From Candidatus Saccharimonadota bacterium (GTDB lineage Bacteria > Patescibacteriota > Saccharimonadia > UBA4664): 26,394 nt of DNA. Where the stretch lies: contig JARIHM010000009.1 of NCBI GenBank assembly GCA_029288275.1, forward strand, positions 1 through 26,394, written 5' to 3'. A model generated the notes under the pieces. That model worked only from the letters and a program-made list of their open reading frames with translations. It did not search any database and had not been told where the DNA came from. A program made the position numbers and the translations under genes. Shown piece after piece: positions 20,619 through 26,394 of this stretch. Within the stretch, counting starts at the first letter, position 1, and every line of letters starts with the position of its first letter.

Positions 20619-22527
20619 CCAAGGTAACCTCACCCTCTTTTGGCTTCATACCGCTTAAGGGTATGCTAAACCAGAAGGTGGTGCCTTTATTTTCCTTGCT
20701 CTCAAACCAAATCTTGCCGCCAGACGACTCCACCACGGCTTTAATGAGATATAAACCAAGTCCCGTACCGTCGGTCTCGACCTTGACAGCGTTAGCCGCG
20801 CGGAAGAACTTCTCGAAGATCCGGCCCTGCTGCTCCTTGGGGATGCCGTAGCCGTTATCAGTGACCTGCGAGATTACATCATTGCCTTTTTTGGAGATAA
20901 AGACCGAGATCTCGCCTCCCTTGGGGGTGTACTTAATGGCATTGGTAAGGAGGTTGAGATAAACCTGCCCAATCAGGCGTGGGTCCACATTAATCTTGGG
21001 CAGGCCTTCATGCACACTGATGATGAGGTTCTGGTGCTTTTCCTCGGTTTTGCCCTTAAGGTCGACAATAATGCCGCTGACGAGCTCGCGCAGATCGGTG
21101 GGCTGCGGCGCAATCATAATGCGGCCAGATTCAATGCGCGAAATATTGAGTAAGGCGTTCACCAGGGCAATCATGCGCTCGGTAGAGCTGGAGATATTCT
21201 GGGCAAAGTCGAGCTGCTCTGGTTTCAGTTTGCCAGCGTCGCCCGCCACGAGCATCTCACTAAACCAACGGATGGCCGACAGCGGTGTGCGCAATTGGTG
21301 TGACGCCAGCGAAATGAACTCGGTCTTCATGCGGTCGATCTCTTTTTCTTTGGTGACGTCCCGGATGATGGTGACGGAGCCCACCACCGTGCCTTCCAGC
21401 TTGACGGGGCTGGCGCTAATATTGAGCTGCCGCTCGCTGCCATCCTTGGCCTGAAAACCAAATACACCGCTCGTGATCTCGCCCGTAGCCAAAGCCAGGC
21501 GGGTGGGCCGCTGTTCCGGGGGCAAGAGCGGTCCAGGCTGACCCTTCTTTTCAGTTACCTCATGGAGTTCATACGCGTCGGTAATAGCTTGACCCGCCAC
21601 TGCCTCTTCGCTAGGTAAACCGAGCAACTGCGTGGCCATCTTGTTTACTAACACAATCTTGGCTGTCTCATCGGTGGCAATGAGACCCTCGTTCATGGCT
21701 TCCAGGATAGCCTCATCACGCTGCCGCTCTAGAGCTAGGCGCCGGTAGGAGTCTTTGAGTCGTTCGGCCATATGATTAAACGTGGCAGCTAATTGACCAA
21801 TCTCGTCCTTGCCAGTAATGGTGGTGGCTTGCGAAAAGTCACCATTGGCAATGCGTTCTGCTCCCAAGCGCAGGGCAGTGAGCGAGCGCACGATCCAGCT
21901 CGACATACCGGCGCCCAGAATCATTGCGAGAAGCATTACCATGATTGCGAGGCCAACAATCGTCCACAGCAGGCGCTTGGCTGTGGCGGCAATGGCGTCC
22001 GATTCATGCATAATGCCAGCCTTCTCGGCGCTACTGGCGGCTGTGATAGTCTGATCTAGCTGCGTTTGAGCCGCGCGTAAATTAGCCTGATTGGCCGTAG
22101 TATTGGCGTTATTAATCACGAGAAGGCTAATGCGTACCACATCATTGCCGGCCGATACGATGGTGTTCACGGTTTGTTGGCCTACATTGGGGCTATCGAT
22201 CTTGGCCAGTGATTGGTAGAGCTGGATTTTATTCTGCAAATCATTGGCTTGAGCAATTACATCAGTCTTCTGGCTCGTAAGCTTACTAGCCGGCGTAGTA
22301 GTAATGGCTTGCATATATTCGGTCCGCTGATCTCGCAACCGTGCTACCGAAAGCTCAATGCCTTCAAGTGCGTTTACCCGAGCAAAGTCTTCGCTCACTA
22401 GATTGCTAAAAAGGCTATTGAGCGATTGGATCGAATTGATTTGATAGTAGCTCACCCCGGCCAGCAGGAGTGCCAAAGCCAAGAAAGCCAGAATCAGCTT
22501 AACGCGTAGCGTTAGTGATTTAAGCAT
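20611..22527 (-). CDS. Membrane sensor histidine kinase (HAMP-PAS-HisKA-HATPase)
   Basis: The 638-residue kinase starts with a TM (about 10-28), followed by an extracytoplasmic helical sensor (about 30-185), a second TM (about 186-207), a HAMP linker (about 210-262), and a PAS domain (about 272-390). The HisKA box is FISLASHQLRTPLSAIR with His410. The ATP-binding domain shows the N box NLLTNAIKYTPKGG (525-538), DNGYGIP (557-563), FEKFF and GTGLGLYLI (587-595). All residues needed for activity are present. It is the first gene of the pilus operon: AAGGAG lies 6 nt before ATG 22527 and a strong promoter lies at 22591-22619. The outputs are probably the two lone receivers encoded downstream. Confidence 0.94.
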   Translation of the reverse strand: MLKSLTLRVKLILAFLALALLLAGVSYYQINSIQSLNSLFSNLVSEDFARVNALEGIELSVARLRDQRTEYMQAITTTPASKLTSQKTDVIAQANDLQNKIQLYQSLAKIDSPNVGQQTVNTIVSAGNDVVRISLLVINNANTTANQANLRAAQTQLDQTITAASSAEKAGIMHESDAIAATAKRLLWTIVGLAIMVMLLAMILGAGMSSWIVRSLTALRLGAERIANGDFSQATTITGKDEIGQLAATFNHMAERLKDSYRRLALERQRDEAILEAMNEGLIATDETAKIVLVNKMATQLLGLPSEEAVAGQAITDAYELHEVTEKKGQPGPLLPPEQRPTRLALATGEITSGVFGFQAKDGSERQLNISASPVKLEGTVVGSVTIIRDVTKEKEIDRMKTEFISLASHQLRTPLSAIRWFSEMLVAGDAGKLKPEQLDFAQNISSSTERMIALVNALLNISRIESGRIMIAPQPTDLRELVSGIIVDLKGKTEEKHQNLIISVHEGLPKINVDPRLIGQVYLNLLTNAIKYTPKGGEISVFISKKGNDVISQVTDNGYGIPKEQQGRIFEKFFRAANAVKVETDGTGLGLYLIKAVVESSGGKIWFESKENKGTTFWFSIPLSGMKPKEGEVTLDA

Positions 22528-22590
22528 GAGTAGCTCCTTGTCGGCCTAAAGATGTCTTCAAACGGTGCCCCAACCAATGAATGTCTTCTT

Positions 22591-22619
22591 ATTATCAGCT
22601 GAGCTGCCAAACTTGTCAA
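22591..22619 (-). promoter_or_regulatory. Main promoter of the kinase-pilus operon
   Basis: Consensus TTGACA (22614-22619), 17-nt spacer, GATAAT (22591-22596) on the minus strand. The leader is about 57 nt. It is the only strong promoter found for the 10.5-kb operon, so pilus genes should depend on it unless internal starts exist. Confidence 0.75.
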
Positions 22620-22760
22620 AAGTCTTATGCTTATAAAAACGAAGAGGCTCTAGTAAGGCATAACAGAGCATCGTATAGCCGACGATAGAGCGCGGATCGT
22701 GGCCGTATTTTCCAGAGCATGCTAGAGTGGCTGCGGGTGTTGCCTAGAGGAAGGGCTCTT

Positions 22761-23357
22761 ATGCCTACTCAGTTGTATGAGGTGCGCTACCCGTCGGTCG
22801 AGCGGATCGATCCTATTCTAGTTCCGCGCACTTCTCTAGTCGACTACGTGATTGTGGCGGATCGCTACTTTAGTGCTCGTCAGCAAGCAGGGGTACGACG
22901 GGAAGTTGAAGCGGTGCTGGCGGCCCGCGGCGCTCGAGTCCAGAAATGTATGTTAAAAGCGGGTGGGAGCCGACTCGCAATCACAGTGCGTCCAGCTGAT
23001 TCTTTGGGTGGATTAGGCAGCTTTGTGGTGCTTGATACTCTGCGTGAGCTCCTGCGGCCCCGGCAGCCCTATGTGGCCGTCGGATTTATCTCGCGTCACG
23101 CCTCGGAATGGCCGGGTGTCTATAACATGGGGTTGCGGCTCTTGGGTCAGCTAGCCGATGACGAGCGAGCGGAGGTGCTTGGCCGGATCCAGCGCCTGCC
23201 TAGTGTCTGCGGGTATCGCGATGATCGTCCTGACGGTGCGGCATTTGACTGTCTGTTGTCGCTACGCGGGAAGTGGACAGACGACGTCTATGATTTTCTC
23301 CTCGAATTACGCCAGATCAAGGTAGCGTTTTGCGCCACCTTTAATCGAGCGGGTTAG
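22761..23357 (+). CDS. Orphan soluble protein, 198 residues
   Basis: No family is recognised. ATG 22761 is chosen because GAGGAAGGG lies 6 nt before it; the longer frame from 22719 lacks such a signal. The protein is rich in Arg, Leu and Val, without membrane or signal segments. A mixed alpha/beta pattern is likely (VDYVIVADRYF, GGSRLAITVRPADSLGG, YVAVGFISRHASEW), and two Cys occur (SVCGYRD, FCATF near the end). It sits alone between the kinase operon, which runs the other way, and a convergent glycosidase-like gene, with a hairpin after its stop. No clear plus-strand promoter was found in the 230 nt upstream. Confidence 0.72.
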   Translation: MPTQLYEVRYPSVERIDPILVPRTSLVDYVIVADRYFSARQQAGVRREVEAVLAARGARVQKCMLKAGGSRLAITVRPADSLGGLGSFVVLDTLRELLRPRQPYVAVGFISRHASEWPGVYNMGLRLLGQLADDERAEVLGRIQRLPSVCGYRDDRPDGAAFDCLLSLRGKWTDDVYDFLLELRQIKVAFCATFNRAG

Positions 23358-23367
23358 CGCCTGCTTG

Positions 23368-23398
23368 GGCCCGAGCGTTTGCTCGGGCCTGATTATTT
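23368..23398 (+). terminator. Hairpin terminator after the 198-residue orphan gene
   Basis: Perfect 9-bp GC-rich stem (23368-23376 with 23381-23389), 4-nt loop, followed by TGATTATTT. The T tract is imperfect and overlaps the stop of the convergent gene. Confidence 0.65.
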
Positions 23399-25126
23399 GA
23401 AGATACTTTCCAACCCCATGGCTTGGCGCTCCAGGGGCGATCCGGTGCGATGGAGGTAGCGGGTAATCAGCCAGCGCTGGAGGGGCGAGGTGGCCAGGGC
23501 CAGGCGATCGACCAGGCGATAACGAGCTCGGCGGCGGGTAGCCAAGGCCATAAGCCGGCCGAGGGCTGGCCGGGGAGCTTGGCTTAGTGCTTCGCGGAGC
23601 GCCACGGCATCAATGCGGTAATGGTGGGGATAGCGCTGCACATAGAGATCCAACTGCTCCTCCAATTTCCGGAAGGCCACTGTATCCGCCGGACCCCAAA
23701 TGCAGTGGCGCACCAGCGCCAGTATCACCAGGGTGTCACGTTCAAAAGCCAACGAGGCGCGCAACGGGGCGGGCAGGCGTAGCTGCTGACCGAGTGCCAC
23801 CATATAGTTGGCTGCTGTCGCGGCTGCCTGGCCTTCGTGCAGCGCCTGGACAGGATGGCGCACTAGAGCGCGTAATAATCCCAGAAACACCGGCTCCGTG
23901 ACGAGTCGGTCCCAGGTGATCCAAGCCAGAGATGGCAGCCTGGTGCGTCGAAAATAACGGCTCTGCTGGGCAAACTCGCGCACGTACAGGCCTTCTTTGA
24001 CGGCCTGGTCGGATAATCGCAACAGCTCGATAAAAGTCTTAGTATCGTCAATAGCATGGTGAGTGCAAAATGCCGCTATCGCCTGCTCCACCGTAACGTC
24101 TCCGATCGCAAGCTGTAGGGTGACGGCTGCATTTAGCTCATTCCAGAAGGCCCCGTTGCCCATAAACGCCACCGTATTCCAGCTGGCCTGAGACCAGCCG
24201 CCCGTCTGGCACCATACTTGAATGCCAGCAAACTCCGGCCGGCTGCGCAGTTGCTGTAGATATTCGGCATAATCCCAACCCACAAATGATGGGAATAGCC
24301 CCATGCCTTCCCATTCTCGCCGCGCCTGCAGCTCTACTATCACGCGATGTCGTCCTGTGAGGAGTAGGGGATTGAGCGCCAAGTGCCGCATAAAGTCCGT
24401 GTCGCCATACTTCATGCTCAGGATAAGCCGATCGCTCGTAAGACCCTCCACGGCTTGGGTCAGCGTGCGGTGGTTCCAGATGAGATCGCCGGCGGGGTAC
24501 ATGCCTACGGTCCAAGTGCGGAATATCAGCTGCGCGTTATGCTGCTCGCAGATAGGTAATAGGCATGCTAGCAGCGCCCGGATCTGGTGCGGCCGGCGTG
24601 CTTCCACCCGGCTCAAAAAATCGCCGGTTACATCTTGCCCGTCATGTTCGCCCACGCGCAGCACAATGCCTTGCACGCTAGGAAATAGCTCGAACATCTT
24701 CGCCATCACCCCGGCTAAGAAGGCTGCTGGTGCCTGGCCTGTGCGCCGTAGTTCAGCATTGATCTCGGTATTGCGAAAGAGATAATCAGTCGTAAAATAC
24801 ACTGCTAATCCCTCGGTTTTGGCCGCCTCGCACAGACGTCGATACAACACTTGGTACTGGCTAATACGCCGCTGCAGCTCGGGTCGGTAAAACGATTGGT
24901 TAACAGCGTGAGCCACGTCGTCTAGGCTCAATGCATTGTAGCCGAGCTCTGCTACCCGCCGAGCGTACTCTTGAAACCGGGCCACAATCCGGTCTTGCGT
25001 GGCCAGTGAGAGTTGGCCCGCGGTCTCAAGGCCGGCAAAGTCGATCTTTGACCAGTTGATAAGCGCTTTGCCCGGGACGGGTTCGTAGAATGGCCCGAGT
25101 GCATCAATGAGGTAAAGCTTTTGCAC
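23393..25126 (-). CDS. TIM-barrel glycoside-hydrolase-like protein
   Basis: The first 320 of 577 residues show eight beta strands in order, as in a TIM barrel: about 3-8 (LYLIDA), 64-70, 107-113 (LAVYFTT), 152-159 (QGIVLRVG), 199-206, 233-240, 260-266 (RVIVELQ) and 301-308 (GIQVWCQT). Strand ends carry Asp/Glu (Glu160 in VGEHDG, Asp242/Asp244, Glu265) suited to an active site. The SWNTVAFMGNGAFWNELNA stretch and Trp-rich barrel exits recall GH67-like glucuronidases, but the family is not certain. The C-terminal ~200 residues are helical. There is no signal peptide, so it acts in the cytoplasm or is exported otherwise. GTG 25126 lies 6 nt after an extended -10, so the mRNA is leaderless. Confidence 0.75.
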   Translation of the reverse strand: MQKLYLIDALGPFYEPVPGKALINWSKIDFAGLETAGQLSLATQDRIVARFQEYARRVAELGYNALSLDDVAHAVNQSFYRPELQRRISQYQVLYRRLCEAAKTEGLAVYFTTDYLFRNTEINAELRRTGQAPAAFLAGVMAKMFELFPSVQGIVLRVGEHDGQDVTGDFLSRVEARRPHQIRALLACLLPICEQHNAQLIFRTWTVGMYPAGDLIWNHRTLTQAVEGLTSDRLILSMKYGDTDFMRHLALNPLLLTGRHRVIVELQARREWEGMGLFPSFVGWDYAEYLQQLRSRPEFAGIQVWCQTGGWSQASWNTVAFMGNGAFWNELNAAVTLQLAIGDVTVEQAIAAFCTHHAIDDTKTFIELLRLSDQAVKEGLYVREFAQQSRYFRRTRLPSLAWITWDRLVTEPVFLGLLRALVRHPVQALHEGQAAATAANYMVALGQQLRLPAPLRASLAFERDTLVILALVRHCIWGPADTVAFRKLEEQLDLYVQRYPHHYRIDAVALREALSQAPRPALGRLMALATRRRARYRLVDRLALATSPLQRWLITRYLHRTGSPLERQAMGLESIFK

Positions 25127-25132
25127 GCGGTC

Positions 25133-25160
25133 ATCGTAGCATGGTGTTCTACCGTGGCAA
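25133..25160 (-). promoter_or_regulatory. Promoter of the glycosidase-like gene, leaderless
   Basis: TTGCCA (25155-25160), 16-nt spacer, TACGAT (25133-25138) with an extended TG-C before it. Six nt then separate it from GTG 25126, so transcription should start on the G of the start codon. Confidence 0.65.
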
Positions 25161-25215
25161 AGCTATGAGGCGGGCTGCTTAGCTGGCCGGCGTGCCAGGA
25201 CTGAAAGACCTTAGC

Positions 25216-25965
25216 CTAGGCCGTAGTAGGCAGTTTCTTCCAGTAATGCCAGGCAAGCGTGGCTAGCAGTACCAGGCTCACTGCGCCACTCGTGATCGTA
25301 AAGATCAGGCTAGGATGAGCAAACCAACCATCACCAAATTCCTGCACATAGTTAAGCCCAGCATGGGCCGCAATGGCTGGCCAGACACTACCCGATGTAA
25401 AGCGCGTAAAGCCGAGCACAACGCTGATTAGTAGGGCCGAAATAAAGAATGCCACGCCACCTATGGCCAGATTGCTGTCGGGTCCAAGTAGCTGGCCTGA
25501 AAACAGCAGTCCGCTATGCCAAATGGCCCAAATCACGCCCACGACCAAAACAGCCTTGCGCACGCCGATTCGCTCGCTTAGCTGGCTCTGCAGATATCCA
25601 CGCCAACCCACCTCTTCATATATCGCCAACGGAATAAAGGCGATCACATGGCCAAGCCTACCCAGAGGATTGGCTTGGCCTAGGCCCAGGAGTGCAGGCA
25701 CAGCATAGCTCGCTACACTAGTCAGTAGGAGCAGCACGACCGGCAGGTAAGCTCGCAGGTTGCCAACCTTATGTACGCCTAGTGAAGCTAGATGGGCTCG
25801 GCGGTTGGGCCAAATCAAGCACAGGTAGAAGGCGATAAAGCCGGGAAACAACAGTTCGGTGAGAGGCGAGCCGCTCGGCAGCAGAGCCCCCGGCATAGCC
25901 AGAAGAACGAGGACGATATATGCAATGACCGGCAGCCACGATCGGTGCGAGGGGGAAGAGCTCAT
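25216..25965 (-). CDS. CPBP-family intramembrane metalloprotease
   Basis: The 249-residue membrane protein carries all three CPBP/Abi (CAAX protease) motifs: EEVGWRGYL (117-125) with the paired glutamates, His150 in IWAIWHSGLLF, and the last motif WPAIAAHAGLNY with His201 and Asn205. It has seven to eight helices. Family members cut prenylated or membrane peptides, or protect against bacteriocins. ATG 25965 is chosen since GAAGGA lies about 10 nt upstream and the frame's earlier ATG (26043) lies beyond its own promoter. It is divergent from the MarR gene. An operator-like inverted repeat sits on its -35, so MarR may control it. Confidence 0.9.
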   Translation of the reverse strand: MSSSPSHRSWLPVIAYIVLVLLAMPGALLPSGSPLTELLFPGFIAFYLCLIWPNRRAHLASLGVHKVGNLRAYLPVVLLLLTSVASYAVPALLGLGQANPLGRLGHVIAFIPLAIYEEVGWRGYLQSQLSERIGVRKAVLVVGVIWAIWHSGLLFSGQLLGPDSNLAIGGVAFFISALLISVVLGFTRFTSGSVWPAIAAHAGLNYVQEFGDGWFAHPSLIFTITSGAVSLVLLATLAWHYWKKLPTTA

Positions 25966-25996
25966 GGGCGACTTTTCCTTCGTTACTATTTGTAGT

Positions 25997-26025
25997 ATCG
26001 TATATAAAAATAATTTGATAGTCAA
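25997..26025 (-). promoter_or_regulatory. Promoter of the CPBP protease gene
   Basis: TTGACT (26020-26025), 17-nt spacer, TACGAT (25997-26002) on the minus strand. The -35 lies within an inverted repeat, as expected of a repressor-controlled promoter. Confidence 0.62.
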
Positions 26026-26030
26026 ACTAT
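26014..26030. promoter_or_regulatory. Inverted repeat, putative MarR operator
   Basis: Two overlapping inverted repeats: TTTGA-TAG-TCAAA (26014-26026) and ATAGT-CAA-ACTAT (26018-26030). They touch the MarR ATG (26031) and cover the CPBP -35, so one bound MarR dimer could shut both genes. Confidence 0.45.
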
Positions 26031-26394
26031 ATGAAGAATACACCCGAATCCACGTCCTTTGACGGCGGTCAAGAAATGAGTATGTGGATGACGCTTATGC
26101 ACGAAGCTATGGCGGCTAAACTTGGCCTGAATGCCACCGATCTCAAAGCCTTAAGCTTATTGCGCCGGCAGCCGAGCTTAGGACCGAGCGAACTAGCCGT
26201 CCATATGGGCCTTACGCGCGGCAGTGTTACCACCTTGCTTGACCGGCTAGAGCGTAAACGTTTTATCCGCCGCTCGCGTCATCAGGCCGATGGCCGCCAG
26301 GTCCGCCTGGAGCTCCGCGCGGAACGCCAGCCGGAGATTGCTGCTTTGTACAGTTCGCTTGGTGGGCGCATGGCAGCGCTTTACGGTACCTACA
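26031..26394 (+). CDS. MarR-family transcription regulator, cut by window edge
   Basis: Open from ATG 26031 to the window end (121 codons), with the C-terminus missing. The winged helix-turn-helix is clear: GPSELAVHMGLTRGSVTTLL is the helix-turn-helix, DRLERKRFIRRSRHQADGR the following helix and wing, and QVRLELRAE the last strand. MarR dimers bind short palindromes and usually repress their own gene and a neighbour. No Shine-Dalgarno precedes the ATG, so the mRNA may be leaderless or nearly so; GATAGT, 8 nt upstream, is a weak -10. The divergent CPBP protease is the natural target. The inducer is unknown. Confidence 0.88.
   Translation, partial: MKNTPESTSFDGGQEMSMWMTLMHEAMAAKLGLNATDLKALSLLRRQPSLGPSELAVHMGLTRGSVTTLLDRLERKRFIRRSRHQADGRQVRLELRAERQPEIAALYSSLGGRMAALYGTY

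Noticed and set aside
22620..22760. Plus-strand promoter for the 198-residue orphan
   Set aside because: TTGTCA and TATAAA occur but only 13 nt apart; no pair with proper spacing was found.

Overview
The window reads as part of a bacterial chromosome rich in small and uncharacterised genes. Several things suggest a Candidate Phyla Radiation (Patescibacteria) genome, possibly a Saccharibacteria relative with fairly high GC. These are a compact type IV pilus operon with no secretin genes, a pilin of the type common in those genomes (an 'INPGKNLGDTRNSQRSADVN' stretch after the N-terminal helix), many orphan proteins, and apparently leaderless genes. This placement is inference; no rRNA or ribosomal protein gene is present to settle it. 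TGA serves as an ordinary stop (for example at 8713-8715), so there is no sign of the recoded TGA seen in some of these lineages.

Left part (1-9.6 kb): mixed short transcription units. A partial unknown gene runs off the left edge behind a flavodoxin-family reductase gene (minus strand). Divergent from these is a 408-residue orphan with a good promoter, a leader hairpin and a strong terminator. Then come a DUF1345 membrane protein, a CtlX-like amidinohydrolase, a convergent DUF1295 membrane enzyme, a small basic protein, a secreted lipoprotein with a TolB-like end, a GtrA-like membrane protein, and an ABC-2 exporter pair (ATPase and permease overlapping by 4 nt).

Middle cassette (9.57-11.87 kb): a two-gene plus-strand operon encodes a DndB/DGQHR-like (ParB-like fold) protein and a helix-turn-helix protein. 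On both sides, on the minus strand, lies a tiny four-cysteine protein gene. Hairpin terminators separate the units.

Right-centre (11.98-22.6 kb, all minus): one long operon, read right to left from a strong promoter at 22591-22619. Its order is sensor histidine kinase, multi-spanning membrane protein, two stand-alone receiver proteins, PilB ATPase, PilC platform protein, minor pseudopilin, a very large pilin whose C-terminal half is a seven-repeat LVIVD beta-propeller, a minor pilin, a PilX-like pilin lacking Glu5, the major pilin, and a previously uncalled 42-residue membrane peptide. It ends at a 34-bp perfect palindrome with a T tract. PilT, PilD, PilM/N/O and PilQ are not in the window. 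The layout suggests a self-contained, signal-responsive pilus with a propeller-bearing tip adhesin.

Right end (22.7-26.4 kb): an orphan plus-strand gene, a TIM-barrel glycoside-hydrolase-like protein with a leaderless GTG start, and a CPBP membrane protease divergent from a MarR regulator. An inverted repeat that looks like an operator sits on the CPBP promoter. No gene-free stretch longer than about 300 bases exists. No tRNA, rRNA, insertion sequence or CRISPR array was seen.
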